Notes: a model not told the origin generated them from the sequence alone. Counted from the stretch's first letter, positions 25,754-35,682 are shown. The stretch: DNA of 44,839 nucleotides from Pirellulales bacterium (GCA_016930815.1 JAFGFZ010000083.1:1-44839), one strand, 5' to 3'. Made by a program: numbers and translations.

Positions 25754-26758
25754 CTATCTGCCAGAGTCAAGTGGCCGAGCCGGTTTTTTGTCATCCAGTT
25801 CTCGGCCACCGAGCCTGTGCAATATGGCGCATACTTCGAGGCCGAATAGGACCGCCAACCACATGAGATAGACCCAGAACATGAAGAGAGGTACCAGTCC
25901 CAAGGAGCCATACAGCTGGCTGATGGAGAAGGCATGCCCGAGATAAACATCGAGAAACCGCTTCCCAATTTCGATCAAGAGGGCGGCCACCAAGGCCCCG
26001 GCCATCGCGGGTTTCCAGGCAACCCGTGTATTGGGTACGAGGATATAGACGGCAAACAGTACCAGCCAACCTACCACGACGCTCCATGCCACGCTGGCAA
26101 AGATCAGGAGTAACTGCCAACCCCGAAACAGTTCGATCCACGTTTCCACGTAGCGGTTCAGGTACCATGTGATTCCCAAGGCAACGGGGCTGGCGGTCAG
26201 TACGAACCAGTAGAGTGGAATCCGCTGGGTCCAGGGGCGTGCCTCGGGCGCTCGATAGATTGCATTAAAACTGTTTTCGATTGTCACCATCAAGCTGATC
26301 GCTGCATATCCGATGACTGCTACACCGATCCACCCCACCGCGGCCAGGTTCACATGCGCTGCCTGCCCGATCAGTTTTTCCAGCCACACCGCCAGAGAGA
26401 TTCTCTCTCCGGTCGAACCTGCCGCGAGATTTCCTGGCGGTATTACGTGGATTTCATTTAAATTCCACGAACCAAATAGATCTCGAACCAAGCGGAGAAA
26501 AGATTCTGTGCCTTTCGTCGCTTTGACAACGATCATCGATACGACAAGGACCGGAATTAAGGCAAAGAGCGTCCGGAATGCCAAGGCAGCTGCCATTTGC
26601 GGGGCATTGTCCTGCTTGAGTTGCTGGCCCCCATGACGCCCCAAATCGTACGTAAACCGGGCAGCCCGTTGCCAGCGATCGAGTTCTTCACGGGGTTGGG
26701 TGATGACCCGCCGCAACCAGCCCATCAGTGATTCGATCCGTTGGCGGAACACCGGCAT
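25754..26758 (-). CDS. YihY/virulence factor BrkB family membrane protein
   Basis: The 334-residue inner-membrane protein has about six helices. Its opening is AAALAFRTLFALIPVLVV, where the family has A-A-A-x-A-F/Y-x-x-x-x-x-x-P. The later words SLMVTIENSFNAIYRAPEARPWTQRIPLYW and SQLYGSLGLVPLFMFWVYLMWLAVLFGLEVC fit the family. These proteins were once called RNase BN and are not nucleases; their function is unknown. It begins 18 bp after the ABC ATPase gene and is the last gene of that run. Confidence 0.9.
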   Translation of the reverse strand: MPVFRQRIESLMGWLRRVITQPREELDRWQRAARFTYDLGRHGGQQLKQDNAPQMAAALAFRTLFALIPVLVVSMIVVKATKGTESFLRLVRDLFGSWNLNEIHVIPPGNLAAGSTGERISLAVWLEKLIGQAAHVNLAAVGWIGVAVIGYAAISLMVTIENSFNAIYRAPEARPWTQRIPLYWFVLTASPVALGITWYLNRYVETWIELFRGWQLLLIFASVAWSVVVGWLVLFAVYILVPNTRVAWKPAMAGALVAALLIEIGKRFLDVYLGHAFSISQLYGSLGLVPLFMFWVYLMWLAVLFGLEVCAILHRLGGRELDDKKPARPLDSGR

Positions 26759-26776
26759 CCCTCGCGAATGAAAGCT

Positions 26777-27709
26777 CTATTCTTCTTTTAACCGATCTTG
26801 GGTGAGTTTCATAAATGCGGTTTCAAGATTCAAATCTTCTTCCCGAAGGAGCGTCAAGCGATGTCCGGCTTCGACTAACAGCGTGGCTAAACTACTGTAA
26901 TCCGTGATGCCTTCCGAGAGGGTAACCTGGATATGGTTCTCGTTGGCCTGCGCTTGATCGACCAAATCGCTCTGGTTGAGAATCGTGGCCGCTGCCTGGC
27001 GGTCGCTGGCCACATCGATCAATAGTACCGTGCGGTTTCGGACACGCCGCATCACATCGTCCACCGCGGCATTCGCTCTCATTTCACCATGGTCGATAAT
27101 CCCGATTTTATTGCAGATGTCCGCGAGTTCCGGCAGGATATGGCTGGAAACGATGATGGTTTTACCTGTGGTGCCCAACTTCTTGATCAGGCCGCGCATC
27201 TTGATTCGTGCCCGGGGATCCAAGCCACTCGCCGGTTCGTCCAGCAGCAGCACTTCTGGATCATGCAATAAAACGCGCGCCAATCCCAGCCGTTGCGTCT
27301 GGCCACGTGAGAGTGTGTTGGCATACGCGTCCCTTTTGAAGTCGAGATCCACCAATTCCAGTACGTCGTCGCAGACCTTGCGTCGAGCTGGCGGATGGAT
27401 CCGATATGCGGCGGCGAAGAATTCAAGATATTCGATCACACGCATGTCATCGTACACACCAAAAAAGTCGGGCATGTAGCCGATGATCCGGCGGATTTCT
27501 TTAGGTCTTGTGTAAATTGAGTAGCCGCCAACATAGGCTTCACCCCATGTCGGGTTGAGTAAGGTTGCGAGAATCCGCATGGTGGTTGTCTTGCCGGCGC
27601 CGTTGGGACCAATGAAACCGAAGACATCTCCCTTCTCCAGTGCAAGATCGATCTCTTTGATCGCGAAAAAATCGCCATACTTCTTCGTTAGGTCTTTTGT
27701 CTCTATCAC
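26777..27709 (-). CDS. ABC transporter ATP-binding protein
   Basis: The protein has a complete ATPase domain: Walker A GPNGAGKTTTM, Q-loop region GYMPDFFGVYDDM, signature LSRGQTQRLGLARVL (reading L-S-R-G-Q), Walker B VLLLDEPASGLD and switch His in VSSHILPEL. The C-terminal 90 residues form an accessory domain, ending EEDLNLETAFMKL, as in ABC-2/DrrA-type exporters. Its partner permease is not recognisable nearby unless the upstream large membrane protein serves. Start choice is uncertain: GTG 27709 gives the usual N-terminus (IETKDLTKKYGDF); the frame also allows TTG 27754. Neither has a clear ribosome binding site. Confidence 0.88.
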   Translation of the reverse strand: MIETKDLTKKYGDFFAIKEIDLALEKGDVFGFIGPNGAGKTTTMRILATLLNPTWGEAYVGGYSIYTRPKEIRRIIGYMPDFFGVYDDMRVIEYLEFFAAAYRIHPPARRKVCDDVLELVDLDFKRDAYANTLSRGQTQRLGLARVLLHDPEVLLLDEPASGLDPRARIKMRGLIKKLGTTGKTIIVSSHILPELADICNKIGIIDHGEMRANAAVDDVMRRVRNRTVLLIDVASDRQAAATILNQSDLVDQAQANENHIQVTLSEGITDYSSLATLLVEAGHRLTLLREEDLNLETAFMKLTQDRLKEE

Positions 27710-27832
27710 TGGAAGAACTGTTGTTGGAGTGTCACTTGGCCGCGGTCCGCGCAACGCGGGTCTTTGGAGATCCCGCTTGAACAGCGGGGCCTGCCTGGTT
27801 GTGGTAGCGCCGGGCCCAATCTAGGGATTTGT

Positions 27833-30055
27833 TTATTTTTCCGCCCGTACTGGCAAAACGAACCGGCAGACTACCAGGTGCTTGTCATCTGGCGTGCCCA
27901 GTGGTTGGCCGGATTCCAGTAAACGGCTCCCCGATCGATCGGGGACGCCCGTCAAGACAGCGCGACCTAAATCGAGCTGCCAGCTCATATCACAGAAGGC
28001 CTGATATCGATGGAAAAGCCGCACATAACTGGGACCACCCATCTGCTGGTACCACATCATCCTATCCAGGATAGCATCCATTTGGGTAGATGCTGGATCG
28101 GAGGTTTCCGAATCGCCGGGGATTGGAATCCCCGATGCCTTGCTGGTAAGTACGGTTCGTATGGAGAGTGGATCCCGAACCGAGTCCAAATCGATGGTTC
28201 CACCACTGGCAAGATCACCCAGCGTCCAGGCTCGATGTCCATAGAGAAGGCGAACATTCGAGAGATTGCATCCGGAAGTGTTCTCAATGGAGCCATCCAA
28301 CAGGCCGTCTCCTCCGTCCACCAGGTCGGACCGTAGGGACCGATTGGTACGCGCGAACCAGCGGCATGCGAGACTCTTCGTGGACGATACGGATAGGGGG
28401 AGTTCCTCGAGGATCCCACGGATTGGGTCAATCCGGTAACCCCGTGCGAATGGTGAGTCGTCGCCCGTTGCCTGCATGCCCCCCAAAGCATTCCCTGGCA
28501 ATCCCAACCAGGCAACCACCGATTCCGGATTGCGTGGTTGGCTCCCATCGGGGAGTGACGGCGCGAGTGAAAGATTGAATGTCGTAATCTGCGGGCTGAA
28601 CAGATGCACCCAAACAGTCCCTCGAACCTGCCCTGTCGTCCCGTCGATATCCACGAGCTCTGCATGATTGGCCCGCACTTGATCACTTTTATACTTCCAG
28701 CCAATCCACCATGCCAGCAGAGAAAAGAGGACAATCCACACAGGGAGTGTGATCCAAGTGAGCGCCGGACGAGCAAGCCAGCGCCGGACAATCAGATAAT
28801 CGAGTGGCCCAATCAGTGCGATATAAAGAACAGCCAAGAGGGTGACGAGCGCGAAGGGAACGATATGAACTCCAGGAAATTCATCGAGTGAAACACGCAG
28901 CTGCCCGGTCAAGTCGTTGTAGCCAAGGGACGTCAGTCCACCGGAAGTTGCCGCGATGGATTGATAAATGTCCTCTGGAAGTCTTGTGAACAGGCGTGCG
29001 AGCAAATGGGATCTGCCTGCCCAATCGGATAATGGAGGTGCAGCCAAATCAAAGGCGATCCATGTCACCTCACCCAAACCACAAGGTTCTCGAACCAAAA
29101 GTGGCAAGTCCGAAGGACGATTGCCTTCGTAAATGAGCACTTTCCCGCGGACTTCCGTAATACGTGGAACCTTCAGTTCCATCTGGCCGCTGCTGACGCG
29201 AATCGCATACTTGCTATCGCAAAAGGCTTCGATGGCTGTTCCCTGGAGCAAAGATTCCATCTGGGCGAACTTTCCCGGGACGAATGGAGCTAGTAGCCCG
29301 CCAGATGCCAAGAGCGCTTCGCAATCTGGACCCGCAACGAGCACGACACGTCCACCCTGGACCATCCATTCCAGGAGAGCATCGCGCTGATCGGTGGTGA
29401 GTTTCGCGGCGGCTGAATTGACTTGACCGATCGCTAGAATAATCCCATCGATCCCATCGTAGGCGAGAGAGTCTCTGGGTAAACCGGTTTGGTTGCGGAT
29501 CGGAACGACGTACGTGGCCACGCTGGGATCGAGGGCTGGATTGTCCAACGCTTCGGCCAGGCCAACGGGAGGACCAATCGAAAGGAACAGTCGGCTTGTT
29601 CCGGCCAATCCTTGACGGACACCTGCCACCTCAGACGCTCCCGTGAAAAATGCCTTTTCAACCAAGGACTTCCCATCGCGGACGAGCCGAACGCCGAACG
29701 TTGCATCCACGCGGCCGACTCGAATCAGAAAGAACACCTTCCTCCGTTGCCTGGTCCCCGCTGATTCCGGCAAGGGTGCCACCGATGGATAGGTTACGAT
29801 CGCGCCATCGCTATCGGGTGCATCGACCTCAACCTGATAATCGACGGGATCCGACCCGCCTTCAATCGTTACCGTTGCAGGTGTCCAGAAGCCGAGTTTG
29901 TAATACCCATTGAATCCGATCGTGAAATCCGCGATACGCGGATTCGATGCCAGAGGTGCTGCCGATGGTTCTAGAGTCCAGGCGCTTGGAGTGAAGAACA
30001 CCAAGAAGAACAGGCCAAGAATACAGATCCATGCTTGTTTTTCAGAAATCATCAC
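27833..30055 (-). CDS. Large exported membrane protein, function unknown
   Basis: The 740-residue protein has a signal peptide (about 8-28). A periplasmic beta-rich part opens TIGFNGYYKLGFWTPATVTIEGG, and a Rossmann-like part follows with DGIDGIILAIGQVNSAAAKLTTDQRDALLEWMVQGG, resembling the glutamine-amidotransferase-like domains of membrane-associated gliding/ABC accessory proteins. Two helices at about 400-460 contain ALIGPLDYLIVRRWLARPALTW, a phrase typical of an uncharacterised planctomycete family. A second soluble domain ends the protein. Start GTG 30055 overlaps the stop of the MazG-like gene (GTGA); ATG 30052 (TGATG) is equally likely. The ABC ATPase follows after about 80 bp, so a transport-accessory role is a guess from context. 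Confidence 0.7.
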   Translation of the reverse strand: MMISEKQAWICILGLFFLVFFTPSAWTLEPSAAPLASNPRIADFTIGFNGYYKLGFWTPATVTIEGGSDPVDYQVEVDAPDSDGAIVTYPSVAPLPESAGTRQRRKVFFLIRVGRVDATFGVRLVRDGKSLVEKAFFTGASEVAGVRQGLAGTSRLFLSIGPPVGLAEALDNPALDPSVATYVVPIRNQTGLPRDSLAYDGIDGIILAIGQVNSAAAKLTTDQRDALLEWMVQGGRVVLVAGPDCEALLASGGLLAPFVPGKFAQMESLLQGTAIEAFCDSKYAIRVSSGQMELKVPRITEVRGKVLIYEGNRPSDLPLLVREPCGLGEVTWIAFDLAAPPLSDWAGRSHLLARLFTRLPEDIYQSIAATSGGLTSLGYNDLTGQLRVSLDEFPGVHIVPFALVTLLAVLYIALIGPLDYLIVRRWLARPALTWITLPVWIVLFSLLAWWIGWKYKSDQVRANHAELVDIDGTTGQVRGTVWVHLFSPQITTFNLSLAPSLPDGSQPRNPESVVAWLGLPGNALGGMQATGDDSPFARGYRIDPIRGILEELPLSVSSTKSLACRWFARTNRSLRSDLVDGGDGLLDGSIENTSGCNLSNVRLLYGHRAWTLGDLASGGTIDLDSVRDPLSIRTVLTSKASGIPIPGDSETSDPASTQMDAILDRMMWYQQMGGPSYVRLFHRYQAFCDMSWQLDLGRAVLTGVPDRSGSRLLESGQPLGTPDDKHLVVCRFVLPVRAEK

Positions 30056-30372
30056 GGTTTTCCGGCATCATCACAGGTACAAATAAACCCTCCACATCCA
30101 GGGCAACCGGTCCCATATTTTTGAACCACTGCTTCTGTCAGATCCACGCCAACGACATTGGCGATTGTTGTCAGCCAGGCAAGCACATCGGCAAACTCAC
30201 TCATGCGATCTTCGTGGGAGCCGTCCCGCAGCGCGGCTGCGAGTTCACCGATTTCTTCCATCAGCCACATGAAGGTCCCATCCACGCCCCGCGCCATGTC
30301 TTTTTTCAAGTACATATCACGGATAAGACGCTGGAAATCACCGAGTAGAATATCATGTCGTGTTGGATTCAC
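30052..30372 (-). CDS. MazG-like nucleotide pyrophosphohydrolase
   Basis: The 106-residue protein is of the compact MazG/all-alpha NTP-pyrophosphohydrolase type. The EEIGELAAALRDG helix and EFADVLAWLTTIANVVGVDL form the acidic Mg-binding set (ExxE and ExxD). Such enzymes cleave NTPs or dNTPs to NMP and pyrophosphate, often clearing damaged nucleotides. The C-terminus carries CPGCGGFICTC, a four-cysteine cluster that may bind zinc. The start is GTG with AAGGAG 8 bases upstream and overlaps the preceding stop codon (GTGA). It is enclosed by genes of unrelated function and shares their transcript. Confidence 0.87.
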   Translation of the reverse strand: MNPTRHDILLGDFQRLIRDMYLKKDMARGVDGTFMWLMEEIGELAAALRDGSHEDRMSEFADVLAWLTTIANVVGVDLTEAVVQKYGTGCPGCGGFICTCDDAGKP

Positions 30373-33275
30373 TCTTCCATCTCCTTGGTCAATTGTTGTG
30401 CTTGACCGTCTCCTTGGTGGACCAGTGGGAGCAGCACATTTTTGGCACGGTCCCTATCACCGGCCCGGAGACATGCCTTGGCCCAATCGATTCTAAGATC
30501 GTGGCGGTCTGGGGCCAGGTCGACACAGATTTCGTACGCGTCGGCCGCCTCGGCATGGCGGTCGAGTTGTTCCAGCGAACGGGCTGCCAGCAGGTGCATG
30601 TCCAAGTCGAGTACATCGATGCAGGTCGCATCCTCGGCCCATCCGACGGCTTCCGCATAGTCGCCCCGTTCCGCGGCCAGCAGTGCGAGCTTCTTTCGGA
30701 TCGTCGAGTTGTCACCTTCCGCCAGAGCCAGCTTTTCAAGCGCGTCGGTGAGTGTCTTTTTGGCTCCGCTGGTAAGCGCCATGGCAGCCAGCCGGCGCGT
30801 CCACGCCAGGTCATTCGGCCAGCGGCTGGCGCCGAGTTTCACAAGCCGTTCCGCTTCGGCGGTCGCGCCGTCCTGGTATCGGAGCCCCGCGAGTAATTGC
30901 ACGATTTCCGGTTGCGGATTCGTTTCATCCAAGCAGGCAACAAGCCGATCCACGGCAGCTTGGCGATTTCCGGCAACGAGCAGCAGCTTCGCCTCCACAT
31001 ATGCCGCGCGAGGATGGTTCGGATGTTTTTCCAGAATCGGCTCGATCAATTCGCGCGCTGTTGGATAGTCCTTGTGTTCGATATACGCAATGGCTAGCGC
31101 AGAAGCGATGCCAGGATCCTCAGGATTCTCTTCGTGGGCTTGTTGAAGATCCGTGAATCCGCGGGGGATCTCGACGCGATCCGATAACGATGCAGTTACC
31201 TTTTTCAAATACTCCGAGTATCCCTTCTCGAATTCAGCCACGGACCCGCCAAAACAGTTCCTGATGGCATTCTCGGTTTGCATATTGTCGGCGTATGCCG
31301 CAAGGAGCCGGATTAGGGAATCGTCCCCGAAGCGTTCGAGCATATACTCGGCATACAATTCCGCCTGGCAATAGGCCATCTGCCAATCGTCGTGCGAACC
31401 GGGCCGGATGAATCCGAGATGGATCGTATCCAGAGTGAAGACTTGATTACCTGGCACGCGATGCGAGAGGAGGGTATTCCATTCGGCTGGGCGGGGTTGG
31501 TCCTCCAGTAGAACCGCCAAGGCTTCCGTGTACCAGTGCGGAATATTGAAATCCGTCTGATGGAAATTGATGGCATGGACGATCTCGTGCCGGAGAATGC
31601 GAGCCCAGTGGACGCGAAGATCCGATCTTGAAGTCGGTGAAACCATGGCCACCGTATTTCCAGTACAGGCACCGATCGTATCGATCCGAGGCAAACCGAC
31701 AATGCGAGCGCTGAACCAGCCATGACCGTCGGTGTTCTTTGCCTGGTTGAACAGTTCGATCAGTATACGCCCCGAAGGTTCGTCATGGAGCCTGCGAACC
31801 AGTTCAGGATAAATCTTTTCCAGATAGCGAGCCGCGCACTTTGCTAGAACACGATCGTAGTGCGGGTCATACCGGATGATGAAATGCTCTGTTGTTAAAT
31901 CTTCGTAACCGGACAGGACATCAAGGACAGCCAGTGTGTTTTTGACACGAACATTGAACGGATCGATTTTAAAGGACTCCTCGAGAACGATCCGAGCCGA
32001 GGATTCGTCGCCCATTCGCATCTGCATCAAGCCGAGATGGGCCCGCGGGCCGATGCACTGGGGCATGACTTCGACTGCCTTGGCAAAATACCTCGCGGCC
32101 GCGGGGTATCGCCGGTTCTTGTCAAGAGCCAATCCGAGCTCGAAATAGAACGAACCTGGATGCGGATTGCGGCCCGTGACCTCCCGGATGATCGATGCCA
32201 TCCGATCGCTTGCATCCGAAACGGCTGGTAGCCGTTTCTCCTTGCCGTCCGCGCCGCGGGAGTTCTCTGGGCCGGCTTCTTTCTTTGGGGAGTTCCTGCC
32301 GGACTGCTCCGTGAGCGAGCCATCCATCAATCCGTAGGCTGCAGCAAGCCGTCCAAGCGTGGGTTCGTGAAGTGGATGGATGGCACGAGCTTGTTCGAGG
32401 AATGATATTGCCGTTACTGGATCGCATAAGAAAAAAGCAATATCAGCTTCCAATAGGAAGGCATCAAGATACCTCGGATTGATTTCACGCGCTCGGCTCA
32501 AAAGCTGGCGCCCCTTGGGCAAATCAAAATTTTGAATGGCCAATTGGGCCAGGGCCGTGAGCACATCGGGGGAATTCGGATTGATCTTCCGTGCTGCGGC
32601 CAGTTCCCGAGCGGCATCATCCGCGTTGAACTTCTCTAGAAACAACTTGCCAGTTGCCAGGACTGCCGGCCAGTAGTTGGCCTCCGCGGTCAATGCGTCT
32701 GGGTAGAATTCCTTGACGAGAAATGAGAACTGGTCGCTCAGACGGTTCCATCGCGCATATTCGGCAGCCGCCAGCCCAATCCAGTGCAGATCATCGGGCG
32801 AAAATCTTTCGTCGGCTGCATTGTAATAATCGATGAACCATTGATACGCCCGGTTGGCTTCCTCCAGTCTTCCGGATCTTCGGCAGAGTTCTGCCTTGAC
32901 CCATCGAGCGGCAAGTTGATTCGATTGGTTGGCAAGGGCTTTACCAGCTGACTGACTCGCCGCGTCATAGCGGCCTTGGTCCAGATAAAGCAAGGCCAGC
33001 CCGGCCAGGGGCCGCGGATCGAGTGGGAACGATCCGGCGGTTGCCTCCAACAATTCCTCCGCGGCATCATCGCAGCCCGTCTCCCGCAATGCAGACGCTT
33101 CACCCATCGCTGCATCCACTGGCTCTGACTCGCGAAGAGCACGATACTCCGCGATTGCCTCGCGGTAGCGGCCAGTCAAGCGGAGCTGCCGGGCCCGATC
33201 CAGCGCCGGTGCGTCGGCCTGCGATTGACCGAATGTCACAAATACAATGGCAACGGCAACAAGGATATTTCGCAT
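30369..33275 (-). CDS. TPR protein with peptidase-MA-like (gluzincin) domain
   Basis: The 968-residue exported protein has a signal peptide at 1-20 (ILVAVAIVFVTFGQSQA). A long array of TPR helices follows with recurrent A-G-L/A-x-x-Y-x-x-G-R-Y patterns. A zinc-peptidase-like segment in the middle reads HEIVHAINFHQTDFN (563-577), with the third ligand candidate Glu584 in HWYTEALAV. More TPR repeats come after it. The HExxH plus downstream Glu fits the peptidase MA family, so the active site looks complete; the substrate is unknown. ATG 33275 is chosen from the signal peptide, although no ribosome binding site is obvious. It heads the overlapping chain of genes down to 25754. Confidence 0.82.
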   Translation of the reverse strand: MRNILVAVAIVFVTFGQSQADAPALDRARQLRLTGRYREAIAEYRALRESEPVDAAMGEASALRETGCDDAAEELLEATAGSFPLDPRPLAGLALLYLDQGRYDAASQSAGKALANQSNQLAARWVKAELCRRSGRLEEANRAYQWFIDYYNAADERFSPDDLHWIGLAAAEYARWNRLSDQFSFLVKEFYPDALTAEANYWPAVLATGKLFLEKFNADDAARELAAARKINPNSPDVLTALAQLAIQNFDLPKGRQLLSRAREINPRYLDAFLLEADIAFFLCDPVTAISFLEQARAIHPLHEPTLGRLAAAYGLMDGSLTEQSGRNSPKKEAGPENSRGADGKEKRLPAVSDASDRMASIIREVTGRNPHPGSFYFELGLALDKNRRYPAAARYFAKAVEVMPQCIGPRAHLGLMQMRMGDESSARIVLEESFKIDPFNVRVKNTLAVLDVLSGYEDLTTEHFIIRYDPHYDRVLAKCAARYLEKIYPELVRRLHDEPSGRILIELFNQAKNTDGHGWFSARIVGLPRIDTIGACTGNTVAMVSPTSRSDLRVHWARILRHEIVHAINFHQTDFNIPHWYTEALAVLLEDQPRPAEWNTLLSHRVPGNQVFTLDTIHLGFIRPGSHDDWQMAYCQAELYAEYMLERFGDDSLIRLLAAYADNMQTENAIRNCFGGSVAEFEKGYSEYLKKVTASLSDRVEIPRGFTDLQQAHEENPEDPGIASALAIAYIEHKDYPTARELIEPILEKHPNHPRAAYVEAKLLLVAGNRQAAVDRLVACLDETNPQPEIVQLLAGLRYQDGATAEAERLVKLGASRWPNDLAWTRRLAAMALTSGAKKTLTDALEKLALAEGDNSTIRKKLALLAAERGDYAEAVGWAEDATCIDVLDLDMHLLAARSLEQLDRHAEAADAYEICVDLAPDRHDLRIDWAKACLRAGDRDRAKNVLLPLVHQGDGQAQQLTKEMEE

Positions 33276-33421
33276 CGCGGAAAGAGGAATACTCCCCCGG
33301 ATGCATTGGAAGGGAACAATATAAAAAAATAGGATGAACAAAGCGTTGACTTGCGATTCATGAACTGCCACAGAGGCCGCGGAGTCCACAACGGACTAAG
33401 CAATAGGTCGAAAGACGGCAC

Positions 33422-34114
33422 CTAAACAGTCACATGTTCCCCCGGTTCCAGAAGGATCGGATCGGCAGCCGAATGACGCTGGACCTTCGCTGCCCAAGCC
33501 TCCGCATCTTGGACGATGGGGGGCCATGTATTGTAGTGGCATGGGACGACTTTTTTCGGATTGAGGAACTTGATTGCTTCCACCGATTCGTCGGGGCCCA
33601 TGGTAAAGAGATCGCCAATGGGTAGCATGGCCATGTCAATCTTGTTCATGCCGATCAGTTTCATTTCAAGGAAAAGGGCGGTATCGCAGGCAAAATAGAT
33701 CCTGCCGCCCGAAACAAACTGGATCAAGAATCCGCAAGCAGTCCCGCCATAGGTACCGTCTGGGAGACTGGAACTATGATGGGCGAGTGTCATCGTCAGG
33801 CGGCCAAATGGCAGATGGACACTTCCGCCAAGATTCATGGCGAGCGTTTTTTCCTCCGCGACGCCCTGCTTCTTGAGCCACTGGCAAATCTCGTAATTCC
33901 CAATGACCTGCGCCCCAGTCCGCGCGGCGATGTTCACCGCGTCGGATAGATGATCGTAGTGGCCATGCGACACTAGAATCGAATCCGTCTCAATGGCTCC
34001 CGCTTTTCTTGGCGCAGTCGGCGAATCGTCCAGGAATGGATCGATCAGAATTCGATGGGATCCCGATTCCACGAACCAGGTATTGTGCCCTAGCCAGGTG
34101 ATTTCGGTTGCCAT
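33422..34114 (-). CDS. UPF0173 metal-dependent hydrolase
   Basis: The 230-residue protein has the metallo-beta-lactamase fold of the UlaG/UPF0173 kind. It shows WLGHNTWFVESGSHRILIDPFL, the metal-binding HGHYDH (about 50-55), the later His in LAHHSS, Asp in ACDTALF and His in PCHYNTW. It should hydrolyse an ester or lactone-type substrate with bound metal; the substrate is not known. GGAG precedes ATG 34114 by 7 bases. The first 25 bases overlap the end of pgi, so the two are probably translated together. Confidence 0.9.
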   Translation of the reverse strand: MATEITWLGHNTWFVESGSHRILIDPFLDDSPTAPRKAGAIETDSILVSHGHYDHLSDAVNIAARTGAQVIGNYEICQWLKKQGVAEEKTLAMNLGGSVHLPFGRLTMTLAHHSSSLPDGTYGGTACGFLIQFVSGGRIYFACDTALFLEMKLIGMNKIDMAMLPIGDLFTMGPDESVEAIKFLNPKKVVPCHYNTWPPIVQDAEAWAAKVQRHSAADPILLEPGEHVTV

Positions 34115-35529
34115 GATGATTCTCCACGTAAAATCGCGTTCATATTCCGTTTATACATCTCAACACCAGGCTGTCCATATGGATTGATCTTGATGAGTCG
34201 GCCCTCCACCACGGTGGCGAGCATCAACATTTGAAAGAGTTGGCCGAGCCAAAATGCGTCGAGTTTCGGCAGAATCAGGTCAGCGGTTGGACGGTCAACA
34301 TCCCAGTAGGCTTGATTCGTCCCTGCGAAAGCGGCGTTCAGGATATCAGGGAGTGTTTTATCGGCCAATGCATTCAGAGCGTCCTGATCATGTTCACTCA
34401 CACCAACGGATAATGGTTTGCGGTTCGATTCTTCCACGACCAGGTTCGTAATCAACTTATCACGCCGGCCGTCCTGGTGTTGTTGGCCACGCGAGTGGAG
34501 ATCTCGGGTATTGACGATCGTTAACGGCGTGGCCCCACGTTCCTCTTTTCCGAGGCTCTCGGCAAGAAGTTGGTCGTACCATAATCCGACGGCCTCAAGT
34601 CGCTTTCCCCAGGTCGACAAGATTCGGATTGGGCAATGCCCCTCCTTTTCCATCCAATGGGAAACACCGACAAATTGGAGGACACAATTGGTTTCTGGAT
34701 CGGCAGTACGAAAATGCCGGTTCATGGCAGATGCGCCATCAAGCAGCTGGATGATATCCAGGCCCATCGTTGCCGCTGGAAAGAGACCCACAGGCGCCAG
34801 GACCGAGAATCGGCCACCGACACCATCCGGAATTCGGAAGACGTCCGGGCATCCCAGGGCCTCGGACAGGTTATGAAGCCGGCCATCCGGCCCGGTGATC
34901 GGCACGATACGTTGGGCGATTTCCGCCGGATCGCCGCCACATTCGTTCGCAAGTTGCCGAAGCAAGATGCGGAAGGCGACTGCCGTTTCCAGGGTGCCGC
35001 CACTTTTACTGATCACCACGATCATCCATCGCCGGTTGGCCGATGGCTGGGGCGCCTCTTGCTCAAGCAGATCCAGCAGACCGGCCAGACTGTCATTGTC
35101 GACATTGTTTCCTTCGAAATAGAATCTTGGCCGGTTATTCCGTCGCGCGCGGGAAAGCTCGTTGTGGTACGGGTGGCAAAGGGCTTCAAAAATCGCCCTG
35201 GCACCCATGTACGAACCGCCGATCCCTAAAAGGACGACACGATCGAATTCCTGGGCCACCCAGTCGGCCTTCGCCATGATTTGACCGACTTGGCTATTTT
35301 CTTTGTCCTTCTGGAAGTCCGTTAACAGACGATCGGGAAGGTCGATGAAGCCGGCATCCAAAGGCCTTTTTTCCTCGGGGACCGGCGTTCCAGCCGCCCA
35401 CTGATCGGCATCGGCTAGCACTTCGCGGCGGGCCGCGGCAAGCTCAGGCACGAGTTCCGCCAGCCTTTTTTCATTCAAACCGTGCCGGTCCGTCATCACG
35501 CCGCGCGCGCCAAAGCGTAGGCATTTCAT
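34090..35529 (-). CDS. pgi: Glucose-6-phosphate isomerase
   Basis: The enzyme interconverts glucose 6-phosphate and fructose 6-phosphate in glycolysis and gluconeogenesis. The 479-residue protein carries the SIS-domain phosphate-binding words LLGIGGSYMGARAIFEAL and VVISKSGGTLETAVAFR, and the family signature GVGGRFSVLAPVGLFPAATMG. The shorter length fits the bacterial form. ATG 35529 is taken because AAGGA lies 7 bases upstream, and the open frame above it (to 35643) looks non-coding. It ends 25 bases inside the UPF0173 gene. Confidence 0.93.
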   Translation of the reverse strand: MKCLRFGARGVMTDRHGLNEKRLAELVPELAAARREVLADADQWAAGTPVPEEKRPLDAGFIDLPDRLLTDFQKDKENSQVGQIMAKADWVAQEFDRVVLLGIGGSYMGARAIFEALCHPYHNELSRARRNNRPRFYFEGNNVDNDSLAGLLDLLEQEAPQPSANRRWMIVVISKSGGTLETAVAFRILLRQLANECGGDPAEIAQRIVPITGPDGRLHNLSEALGCPDVFRIPDGVGGRFSVLAPVGLFPAATMGLDIIQLLDGASAMNRHFRTADPETNCVLQFVGVSHWMEKEGHCPIRILSTWGKRLEAVGLWYDQLLAESLGKEERGATPLTIVNTRDLHSRGQQHQDGRRDKLITNLVVEESNRKPLSVGVSEHDQDALNALADKTLPDILNAAFAGTNQAYWDVDRPTADLILPKLDAFWLGQLFQMLMLATVVEGRLIKINPYGQPGVEMYKRNMNAILRGESSWQPKSPG

Positions 35530-35682
35530 CGATTTTTCCTTATTTTTCCAGAGGATAAGATTCTTGTGTTGATTGTATCGACCAAGGGGTGCACGGCTAG
35601 TGCTTCGTCCACCGGCTTCTCCACGGCTTCCAGTAGAAAACAACGGGAATTGGCAGAGCGAGTCAATCGGTCCAGAGCCTTG

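Noticed and set aside
27772-27788. Hairpin CCCGCT/AGCGGG as a terminator between the 740-residue gene and the ABC gene
   Set aside because: Only 6 bp, no T-tract on either strand, and it lies within an apparent operon.
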